Of a stretch of 64,000 nt of DNA, positions 1 to 11,100 are shown in pieces. Source of the stretch: Hyposmocoma kahamanoa (taxonomy: Eukaryota; Arthropoda; Insecta; Lepidoptera; Cosmopterigidae); contig NW_020654422.1 in NCBI RefSeq assembly GCF_003589595.1, forward strand, positions 5,541,647 to 5,605,646, read 5' to 3'. The position numbers and the translations under genes are program-made. Each line of letters begins with the position of its first letter. The stretch's first letter is position 1. Below the pieces are notes generated by a model, which was given only the letters and a program-made list of their open reading frames with translations, did no database searches and was not told where the DNA came from.

Positions 1-2248
1 TTTTAACCGGAGGTTAGGTTATGTTAATACTAATATCTATTCAAATGTTATAGGGTTTATTTATAAACGTTGACCGATCAGATGCAGTGAAACCACTTCC
101 TAGATTACAATACCTATCTACGTACCATGATTCTCAGTCGATACTACATAAAATTAGCATCACATAAAAACCATTACAAACTACAATCTTCATAAAACCA
201 CAAAAAGTTCACTACACGCCATTGAGGGGTTTTCAAATGCCTAAAAACATCAGCGATAATCAAATAACGATGACCTTGAAAGATAGCAAGTGCTTTGACT
301 GTGACTGTTGTGCAAAGACTCGAAACTGTGTTTGAGGACCGAAATAAAAGCAAAATAATTTAGAACTGAGCGTAGGCAGACAAGTAACACGTTACTTATC
401 CGACATACAAGGTGTTTATTATTTTTATTTATCGGTTACCTGATGACGTCATAATTTAGTCGGAGCTGGATATTTGCCTGTTCTTTTTCATCTTAGTATA
501 TATTTACGTCTTGTTCCCCGTAAAGTGGATGGGGGAATTAAATCAAACACACTATCCATATTAATCCCATTGGAAAAAATTTCGTCAAATTTTAAATAAA
601 AAACTACTGTGAGACTCGGACATATTATTAATTAAACTAACGGATAACTCACGTATTTAAGTCGAATTGTTGCTTGACATGTTTCGAACCAGTCCGTGAT
701 CCTTAATCATGAGCTTCCGCGGCGGTTCACATTAAGGATGAAATGTCGATAAACAGGCTACTTTCCCTGGTGTTTGAAGCTTTACAGTTTGGCATTTACC
801 CACCTGGGCCAAATTATAGATGATTTTGCATGATTCTCCACAGTTTTAATTCCTATTCAGATACACGCGGTATTTACTACCGCTGTGGGTACCGAAATCC
901 GAGTGAGTGAGTATACGGTATTCTTACTTAAACGTTTAAACCTAAGCTGATATGGCTACCGTTATGGGTAGCTAAACTATCTTGATTTTCGCCGATCTAG
1001 ACAATCACTTCTATGCCATCAGTGAATAAGACCACCTACAATCGTGCCTAATGTGTAATCTCAATCAATTTATCATTTGACTGCTTCGGCGTCAAGATCG
1101 CACATGAGTCCATTATGTCAACTAATCTTCACTTGCGAAACCAATTTCTCAAAGCAAGAGAACGGATACCGCCGATCAGAAGTATGTGGCCGTATCTGTT
1201 TTGCTCTGGCCGCTGAACTTCATACAAACAGGTACCCGGCGGGATACCGCGCAGTAATTTTCACTACCCACAGCAGTAGCGAATATCACTAATATCTGAC
1301 TAGGCCTCCTGGTGGCCATATGATATTTAGTATTTATTCATATCAAAGGTGGAATCACAATTTCGTACAGACTAAAGTCCACTATATAAACACATTCATT
1401 TAATTTCTGTAAGCCATTGAATAAAACTGCGTATAATTACAGGCCATATTACTAACTTATAAGTACAATTTTTAAATAAATTCCAACCCTACTCAAAAGC
1501 CTCTTGGAAATTCGGTTTTGGTACCTCCTTACCTACCAGGGTAATTTGTGTAACTAAAACTTGCAAATTAATTCGATCAGTGACGCGTTTTTTGTGTTGT
1601 GCTGTGTAAAGATGTTCTTACTGTCCAGTTTATTAAGTGTGACTGAACGTATTTGAATATTGTTGCCTCTCGATTTGGATGTAAACGTTTCACAGTTGAT
1701 TTAGATGATGAAACTACGATTTATTTATGTTACAAGCGACCTTGTCTCTTTGCTCTCGTCTTTTTATGAAAAAGGAAATGTTAAGAAAGTGCAATATCAG
1801 AAAAATAACATCAAAACGAATATTTATAAATCCCTGAAGGCATATCGATAATCTGGGGTTATTCATTACACTTTAAGTTTTTTTAACAGATCATTCTTGT
1901 GTTAAATAGAAAGGGGTCAAAAATAAATAAACTTAGATATGTTATACTTACGACAAGGGAGTCCATTAAGCCGGTCAGAAAACGATTTACGTCCATGTCG
2001 ATACCACCTATGAACACTATGCCAGATTTTATTTTGTTTCTTCATTTCTTTCTTCACAAAATAAAATAAATATGGCTGTTTACATAAATAACAGATAATG
2101 AGCAAAAAATAACGTTGGCGTAGTTTCATTGGAGGTATCGATGCAATAAGAGCAAAAACCTACCTACCTTACCTTTCCCATCCACAGTCCTAGCGGAAGC
2201 GAAACCGCAAAGTATTTTTAGCTCTCATAAAGCTATTTCTGACTGACT

Positions 2249-2392
2249 AAAGCGTGAAACACACAGAAAGCGGGTGCGGGTCGGGTCGGGAGCACGGCGG
2301 GTCTAATACCTTGTATTTATATGGACGACAACACACTAGGGCGCGGGCGCGTGCGCCCGTTCCGTGCCCGCTCTCTATGTGTTTCACGCTTT
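2249..2392. repeat. Short GC-rich MITE with inverted ends
   Basis: The left end (about 2249, AAAGCGTGAAACACA) and the right end (about 2392) are inverted copies of each other. The match continues with a few mismatches into GC-rich subterminal sequence (AGCGGG). The 144-bp unit is far more GC-rich than its surroundings and has no ORF. This fits a non-autonomous DNA transposon. The superfamily is not clear because no target-site duplication could be fixed. Confidence 0.6.
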
Positions 2393-2924
2393 ATGCGATT
2401 CCGTGTCGATAAGTGTGGTGACTCCCTTAGACCAATTTCAAATTCTCCACAATATAATTAACGAAACCACCACCATATTTGACTACCAAACCGGTGCCAC
2501 TGTTAAGAAATTACTTGCGAAGGTGCCACAAAATAACACATATACATAATAATAATATATACAACTTAGAACTACACCGATACAACATTTATTGTACCAA
2601 TTGCGTAATAAACTTTGTGTCGATTGTGTAACGTACAAACTAGATAGGTACGAAGCAAAGAACTGCGTCTTCCGGAGAATTTCAGTCTCCGAAATTTCCG
2701 CAGCTACTGTATCGTTTCTTTACACAATTGACATTCATTGGGCTATGCAGTGGCGTAGCATGGCCCTGAGTAGACAGCAATGGGGGCGGCGACGAGCACG
2801 CCTAACACTAACTACTCAAAATGATTATTTTTACTAAAATTTAAAAATAAATACCACTATCGAGAAAACGATATCGTGAACAACACATAGGTGGCAACAG
2901 CAGGCGAACATAAAAATCAAGGGT

Positions 2925-3340
2925 AAGGGTGCTGGTGAAATTACAGGCACATGGGACTTGACAACTTATGTCTCAGGGTGACGGGCGTAGTGGTAGTGCC
3001 CATAAGATGGCACATGTCATCCCTCCCTCTTATGATATGGGCTCCTTCAAACGAGGCGTGAAGAGGCATATTGTAGGCAGGCAGGGTGGAGGTGGCAAGT
3101 GCAGTGAGGGTTTCATCGCTGCACTAGGTTCCTTCGCGTTTGAATACCACTTTCCACGTAACATCAGGTGGAGTGGAGTCATTTGCCTGTCATGTATAAA
3201 AAAAAAAGATTTTTGCAATTTAAAGCACTGAATGCCACTGCAACTGTTTTGGATAGGTGTGTCGCTTACCACCAGGCGCACGAGTTGCCCGTCACTTGGC
3301 ATTGTAGAAAAAAAAAACAATTGAGCCGAGCCTGCTCGAA
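2925..3340 (+). repeat. SINE-like dispersed repeat, family D
   Basis: It starts near GGTGCTGGTGAAATTACAGG, continues with a 'cttatgtctcagggtgacgggcg' block, and ends with a tail around GTGTCGCTTACCACCAGG followed by an A-rich run. Related copies lie at 7147-7270 plus 7845-7915, 8895-9290, and inverted at 62955-63145. It has no coding capacity. The Tc1-like element inserted 8 bp after the tail. ORFs covering this stretch on either strand are shadows of the repeat. Confidence 0.6.
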
Positions 3341-3347
3341 CGAACTA

Positions 3348-4892
3348 CACACATCAAAAGTGTCTAGGGATCAAGTGAATATTTTTGAAATAAAAATTAT
3401 TTAAGCAATATTTACCAAATCCAGTCTTCCAGGACGACTTCTTACTTTAATTCTTATGTTTTATTTAACCGCTTACCCCTATATTTAATTAAAATAAACT
3501 AAAATTGCTGTTTTTGCAAATTGTGGGAAAAAACTCAAATTAACGGCGTCAATTAAATGACAAAAAAATGGCGAAAATGATGATTTTGCTAATTTTTATT
3601 GTAAAGATAAGAAAATTAATAATCTGTCTTTCCACCATTAACACGAATCACACAATTACAGCGATTTGGCATGCTTAAGATGAGTTCATCAAAATCACTT
3701 TGAGGAATGGCCGCCCATGTGTTTTGTAACAAGTCAAAATATTGTTGTAGAGTATGTACGGTATGCATACTCGGCACAGCTCTTCTTTGAAGCATATCCC
3801 ATGCGTGCTCAATTGGATTGAGGTCTGGCGATTGAGCAGGCCACGGCAGAACGTTGATACGAGCTTCGGCAAGTATGCGTGTTACGACTCTAGCCGTGTG
3901 TGGACGTGCGTTGTCATGCATTAGTTGAAATGAATCACCCAACTGGCCTCGCAAAGGGATGATAACATCTGAAACAATCCTCTCTGCGTAAACTTGAGCA
4001 TTGAGGTTACCCCTGATCCAAATGAGATCGGTTCTTCCGCCGATCCAAATACCGGCCCATATCATTATTGTTCCCCCACCATATGGATGAACTTCCTGAC
4101 AATATCTCAAACGTTCATGACGTCCAGATGTTCTCCAAACTCGAGTACGTCTTGTATCCGGTCTCATACCGAAGCGGGATTCATCCGAAAAGCACACATA
4201 GCGTCAGTCTTCTTCCTCCCAGTTTCTGTGTTCGCGAGCCCATCGTAAACGGGTCCTGCGATTGCAGGGTGCAATAGGTGGAACTCCGAGCGGCCTTCGG
4301 GATCGCAGACCCACTTCACGTAAACGATTTCAGATTGTTTGATCGCTTATTAGCAAGCCTGAGGAGCTGTGGAGCCTCGTAACCAACATCATGGCGGTCA
4401 TGGTACGATTCCGTCGAGCAGTATTTTGGATATACCGGTCCTGTCTGCGAGTCGTGATGCGAGATCGTCCTCCATGTCGCTCGGCCACGCTGCCCGTCAT
4501 GCGATAGCGCGTCCAGAGGCGACTTATGAGGCTCTGTGTAGTGTTAAGAGTGAAAGCCACAGCACGTTGCCTGGAACCAGCTTCCAACATTCCGACGGCT
4601 CGCATCATCACTTCTCGGGTTAAATGATGTCGTCTCTCCATAATAATGTAAATTGTTTCGGTTCCGATGCAGATATTGTAATGATTTTGTCAAAATGCTA
4701 TAACTCATTTTTATACAAAACCACATTGACAATCGATTTTCTTCTTATTATCGAATTTTAAACAATATTCCTTATTTAAATGTTAAAACTCACTAAAAAG
4801 TATCAATAGCGATACAAAAAAGTTAATATAATTAACCCTAATTGCAGCAATACTCTTAAACGTACTTGATCCCTAGACACTTTTGATGTGTG
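3348..4892 (-). mobile_element. Tc1-like DNA transposon with perfect 29-bp TIRs
   Basis: Positions 3348-3376 and 4864-4892 are exact inverted copies (29 bp, starting CACACATCAAAAGTGTC), and each end is flanked by a TA dinucleotide (3346-3347 and 4893-4894). This is the standard Tc1/mariner target duplication. The 1545-bp length and a minus-strand transposase of about 341 codons fit a full-length Tc1 element. The perfect TIRs suggest a fairly recent insertion, although the transposase has acquired two stop codons. Confidence 0.92.
3616..4641 (-). pseudogene. Tc1-like DD34E transposase, two in-frame stops
   Basis: This is the transposase of the surrounding element. It starts at ATG 4641 and reads in one frame to the stop at 3616. 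The N-terminal part carries the paired-like helix-turn-helix DNA-binding region ('ERRHHLTREVMM', then 'RLWTRYRMTGSV', 'GGRSRITT'). The catalytic half shows 'CFSDESRF', 'MIWAGI', 'MHDNARPHTA' and 'SPDLNPIEHAWD', with 34 residues between the second Asp and the Glu, as in Tc1 (DD34E). Two TGA codons, at 4330-4332 and 4204-4206, interrupt it without shifting the frame. The reading frame is otherwise intact, so the copy is dead but only recently so. Confidence 0.9.
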
Positions 4893-5142
4893 TACTTTTG
4901 TAATCGTAAAAATAGAGGGAAGAATTTAAGTTTGGCCCCGGGCGGCAGAAATCGATGCTACGCCACTGATGCTATGTACAATTTCGTTACAAACATTGGC
5001 TTTCATTCTGCTCCGCAATAATATAAAGTGAGCCTTAGAAAGATCTTTCCTAAATCTAACAATGCAAAGTGAACCTTAGAAAGTTCTTTCCTAAATCTAC
5101 AGTCTATGTCTGTAAGTATAAAACGTCTGAAATCAATTTCAG

Positions 5143-8100
5143 ATCGAACAAGTATCGCCCGGGTTCAGCGAGCGCTACCTACTGCAGCCCGAACAGTTCG
5201 CACATGAGCTTGAGCAGTACCACAAGTATATCAAACAGATGATTATCATCGCTGACCCCACCGCCAACGCGCAGAGCTTCGCTGACGACATCATCACCCT
5301 TAGCAAGAACCTCGCTAAGGTAAGTGTTCTTTAATTTCAACTTTTATTGTGTAACCTTGAGATTAAGTGCTTGAATGACAACAAATGCAGAGACATTAAC
5401 GACCCCTCATCATCACAAAAAATATTCTTAATTGCAGATAATGACTCCGGTCGAAGTAAGACGTAGCGGAACCCATCTGTTTCACGAAGTCAGTGTTTCG
5501 CAGCTCATAACGGGGTCTGGAGGAGGTCCTGCTCAATGGAAAGAGGTAAATGACAAGATTAGATTTCTCCTTACTTACATTTTATTTTCATTTTATTTAT
5601 GTATCAAAAATATTTTGGTTCCAGCATGATTGGGAGAAATACCTGACGCTGGTATTCGCAAACACGAGCGTAACCCTGCAGCCGCAAACAGACCGTGTCA
5701 TCGTCATGGACCTGCCCTATCTACAGAAACTCGCAGTTCTTTTGTCCGATACGAAACCTATCTTGATCGGTGAGACCTTAGTGATTATTCAGTCTCCCTC
5801 GTTTTTTAGTATAGCCAAGGGTATAGCGTTCTTATTGCATCTGAAATCTAGATCATCGGCTAAATTTGAAACCTCATAACTCAAAAAACTGTGCTTTTGT
5901 TCTAGAACGATTCCTTTGGTGGAGCGTCTTCTCTACCGTGGCTCCCATGACTCTCAGTGCCTTCAGAGACTTGGGCTTTGAGTTCTCTAAAGCAGTGTTT
6001 GGTTTGCAACAACGGACTCCGAGATGGAAAAGTTGTACTGCCAACGTTAACGCAAATTTTGGAGTCGCCTTGAGCTATCTTTATGTCAAAAGACATTTCG
6101 ACCAGACTTCTAGAAAAAAGGTGGGTTTCTCTTCTTAACCATCTTTAAAAAATCTTTTTAACAATCTTCAAAAAAGAAACAGGTTCTCAATTGGACTGTA
6201 AGTTTTTTTTTTGTATTTATGTTACGCGATAACTCCGCCATTTGTGAACCATTTTTTTGTTGGAAAGAGGGTACTTCCATAGTGATCCCATTTAATTTAA
6301 ATGAAAATCATCCACCTCTAAGAGTGGCTTTTCACGCATGAAGACTCATTTTTATAAATAGCGCCTAAATTTTATTGTAAGGAGCAATTATTTTAATGGT
6401 TGATTTTGCTATTTTTCAATTCAAGGCATTTTTCTCTCGATACACTTTGAGTAGTGAGAACCGATTTTTATTATCTCCTGTGTCAATTCCCGTATAATGG
6501 CGAACTAGGGGATGAATCCAGGTTTGCGCACTTTCCGGTAACCGATTTCAATAAAATTTGGTAATTATATGTAATTCCACGTACTTTTGAGGTCGGTTTT
6601 TTAGTACTCTGACTGTACTGAGATTATTTATAAATAAGTAACTAGTTATAATTATTTAAACCCTAATACCAAAGTTATGACAATTCGATTTAAGGACTTC
6701 CGACTAATACAGTAAAGTTGATGTATTAAGTAACATGAAAATATTGGTCATCTAAGAAATACAAAAATGTCGCACATACCATTTTATACAGAATATCCTT
6801 GAAAATCTTACAAACCTGGTAAAATTCTATTAACTATCAACAGGCCATAGAAATGATTGAAGACGTCCGAGAGGCCTTCGCCGCGGCAGTCGATCAACTA
6901 GACTGGATGGATACCACCACTAGAGTCAAGACTCTTAACAAGCTTCGAGCCATCAGGAACTTTGTCGGCTTCCCCTCCTGGTTGTTGACACACGACCAGC
7001 TCGATAAGCATTATAAACACGTGAGTAATATTATGACGAAGAAAATAACAAACCATTCAAAAATTATGTCATATTCCTTTCTGACCTCCTCCTCCATACG
7101 TGCCGACAGAATCTACATATGAGGTAATACCTGCGTTCCGGTTTTGAAGGGTAAGGGTGCTGGTGAAATTACAGGGTCTTGTCAATTTATGTCTCAGAGT
7201 GACAGGCACCGTAGCAGTGCCCTCCAGATCTTTGTGTTTTGAAGCTCTGAGTGGCACTGCAACTTTGTGGACAGCCCCATATCTTTCTACATACGTTTTG
7301 TTTATAGTGTCCCTCCCTGTCAACCTCTTGGTTATACGGGAAGGGCACTATAACCTGTGCGTGCAAACCCGCACATTAACTTTCTCGGTCAGGTCCTGAC
7401 CCCAGATCAGCCCAGTACGGACTTCATTCAGTTCGGTGCCTTTGGTGAGCCGCTCCGGGTGCACGTACAGCACCCTCCCTATTTCCAGATAGGTACCGGA
7501 GTCCGGAGCTGCAGTCACGCTCACTTCCCGTTGCACTCTGCGCAACTTACTGTTGCCACGGTTGTTATGGACAGCCCCATATCTTTGTCACTGCCTCTGT
7601 GGACGAACGGTTACCATGAACGACTGCCACGAAGAGGTCCCAGGTTCGATTCCCGGGCCGGGACAAATATTTGTATGGCCTACATTTATTTCTCTCGTGA
7701 GTTTGGGTGTAATTTGTGTGTGTCCATGGCACCGCGATACAGGTCTTCCCTAATGCGGGGTTATTTTGTGTGTGTGTAATTATTATTATTATTATTCTAC
7801 ATAAGTTTTGTTTCTATTGACCCTCCCTAAGGTTAGTGTTTAGGTGAGCCTGTTATGGACAGGCGTGTCGCTTATCACCAGGCCCACGACTCCTCTCATT
7901 ACTTAATATCATAAAAAAAGACATTCCAACTTTCAGGCTGAAGTGGTGGAAGGAGATTTGTTCGAGACGTACTTGAAACTAACCGGGTCGGCTGTCAAGA
8001 AGTCTTTTGACACCTTGCGAGAACAACCAGATAGGAATCGGTAAGTTCTTAAGCCATCACCATCATTTCAGCCGAAAGACATCCACTGCTGTACATAGGC

Positions 8101-11100
8101 CTCCCCCAAAGAACGCCACAATGACCGGTTTTGTGCTGCTTGCATCCTGCGGATTTATCAAACCTTCACCAGATCATCGGTCCACCTTGTGGGTGGTCCC
8201 GAGTTCTTAGATAAAAGTACATAATTATTACATAAGATTCGGCAATTGAGTAATATTATATGAGCTAGTTAGATAGATAGATAAAACGTTTATTTGGATC
8301 TACAGACACACATACATAACAAAAAATATGTAATACAATAAAAAGAAAAAAACAGCAGCTGTGCTGTAGCAGTGACCTACGTGAAATACGACACCACTTT
8401 TAGCTACTATAGCAACACCTCTAAAGCATAGCACTACAGCCCAGGGCCGTAAAAACCAATAAAAAAATACCACTGCAGCAACACTTCTTTTCGACTGAAG
8501 GACGTTGACGATGGTACAAAATGTTTCGACCTGCTCGTTTAAAATGTATGAAACAGTTGAATTTAGATATTTATGTATACGTATACCTACGCATGTACTC
8601 AAACATTGCAATAAAGGCTCTATTATGTGTGACATATAGATAGTAAACTGATATACATATTAACAATCGAAATGCACAGATCTCCTTTATATTAGTTTAT
8701 TCAGGACCAACTCTACAAGGAACAAACAACATAAATTGACTGAACAAAATGTTAAGAACTATATACAATCATGGACCAAAAAAGGTGGATGAAAAGTTTT
8801 TTTTTATTTCCAGATGGGTAGCCACAGCGACTACTGTAAACGCCTTCTATTCAGCTACATTAAATTCAGTCAGTAAGTATCGATTTCTTTATGGTCTTAC
8901 GAAGGTGGTCAAATGACAGGCACATGAGACTTGTCAACTTATGTCTCAGAGTGACGGGCGCAGTGGCAGTCCTTAGGTCTTTCAGATTTAACGGCGCCTT
9001 CAAATTAGCAGCTTGTAGGCGCGACAGCCGCGCGTCTGTAACGCTTCAGTTAATTTTTGTTAACTAATAGTGACTGCAAAAGCGGCGTGTGCGTGTCACG
9101 ACAGTGACGCTGCAAATGTTAAATTAAAAAATTAGCACTGGCGCAGCCGCATCGTCACAGTGACGCTACATAAGCGTATAATATGAAGAAGGCACCTTGA
9201 AGCTCTGAGTGGCACTGCAACTGGTATTGACAACACCAGGTGCACGATTTGTTCGTCCTGTCACTTAGTATTATAAAAAAAGCTATATATGTTGTTACTG
9301 ATATATACTTATGAAAGAATTAGTAAATTCATTTATAGGAAATGAAACTATTTTTCCAGATTTAAATCGCGTGTATTTGTTTTTTCAAACAAACCAACGT
9401 TTCGGGCCCTTTACAGGTCCCACGATCACGGTTGACTGAGGTGGTACAGTCATCAACCAGTTATATCTAATATTGATGTAAAGCACCCGATTTTTTCAAC
9501 ATAGTTAAAAAGTTATTAATTAAATAGATACCTTATTTTAATTTTACAAAGAGGCATTCAAATTTACGCTACGTTATTTCACAAATTATTTTATTTTAAC
9601 AATATAAATTTTTATTAAGTTACATTTATTATTAATTGATAATGGCAATTAGGATTATCCTAATTGCCATCCTAATTTATATTAAAACATATTAATTAGT
9701 ACTGCAGTCTTATGTCTGTTTGGGATTTTTCATCAGAGGAAATACTGGATCCCAAACTGGTGGTACGGAGAAACCATCTTCCCTGTTGAAGTTTGGATGT
9801 TTTTTAATTTCAATGGCCTCTCGCAGCATCCTGGGTAGATAACGGACTTCCTTTGCAAGGACCTGGGGTTTGTCAAACTTCTTTGAATGTATAGGTTTAT
9901 CCATGACATGCTCGCAGACTTCAGACTTGTTTCCGCGACGGTCTTTGACATTAGCTATATGTTCTTTGACGCGGGTACAAATACTTCGCTTCGTTTGCAT
10001 TAATATTAGACATAACTGGTTGATGACTGTACCACCTCCGTCCACCGTGACCATGGGACCTGTAAAGGGCCCGAAACGTTGGTTTGTTTGAAAAAAAAAA
10101 ACAAGTATATGCGATTTAAATCCGGAAAAATACTTTCACTTCCTGTGAGTAACAATCGCGAAAACGTAAGAACTCGATAAATTAATTTATTTTTTATATA
10201 AATATAGATAACTTCATTAACGGTAAGAATGGTTTTAATGTTGAATGTTTTCCTTTTAGCCTTCCCAGCTGGTATACTCCAGCCACCTTTCTACGGAAAC
10301 GGAATTGAGTAAGCATTTTTTCTTGACTTGTTTTTGTGCTAATACTTAGATATGTTTTAAAAATTATTCGCATTTCACAGAGCAATCAACTACGGATCTA
10401 TTGGTGCCATAATGGGTCATGAAGTCACCCACGGATTTGATGACCAAGGTAAGGAGGTTATTTAGATGTCATAAATACAGTTGGCAATTTCAATGGGAAG
10501 GGTGGTTAATTTTCGTTGACATAAGTGTATTTGTTAATAAGTATATCCTCTAAAAATCATGCTTAGGCCGCCGCTACGATGAAGAGGGCAACTTGAAGCA
10601 GTGGTGGTCTGCCGCGACACTGGAGCACTACCATGGCAAGGTCCAGTGCATCATCGACCAGTACAGCAAGTACCATATGCCGCAGCTACCCAACTACACC
10701 GTAAGTTATTTTTCACTGTTCAGCTGGCAACGCAACTCACGAATAAATATTTTTGCACCTTCTCTCATTTAATGTCTACTCTAGTCTGGTATGAAAAAAT
10801 GCATTTGACATCTATAAGCAGCAAGATTTGTCACTGCGTGTGCTGTTTCCTGTCGGCAGGCCCATCTCTCTACTTAAGTTTTGACTATACAGTGACGTAA
10901 TTCAGTCAGGTTCTGACCCCAGGTCAGCCCGTTTACACAGACTTCATCCGGTGCTCAAAAGGGTAGTGGCTTGGGTGAGCGACCCCGGGTGCACCTACCA
11001 ACACCCTTTTGTCCTAATAAATACCGGAGCTGTTAGCACGCTCACCTCCCATTGTGAATTGCACAACTAACAGTTGCCACAGCTAAGGACGCGTTCCCAT

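Larger units (their letters stand above)
1..5142. other. Non-coding DNA upstream of first recognised peptidase exon
   Basis: No conserved coding exon was recognised here. The neprilysin-like gene needs about 200-250 more N-terminal residues (cytoplasmic tail, membrane anchor, first Cys-rich block), and no such segment was seen on the + strand. The stretch is therefore probably an intron or the upstream region. It holds a GC-rich MITE at 2249-2392, a SINE-like repeat from 2925 and a Tc1-like element at 3348-4892, which are listed separately. Short open frames at 1077-1292, 2364-2549 and 2592-2837 have no recognisable similarity. Confidence 0.6.

Noticed and set aside
1560..1680. Possible promoter (TCAGT initiator) and short ATG frame
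   Set aside because: The initiator-like word is common and the frame ends after 14 codons; no supporting exon.
3994..4623. Plus-strand ORFs over the Tc1-like element
   Set aside because: They are opposite-strand shadows of the transposase frame.
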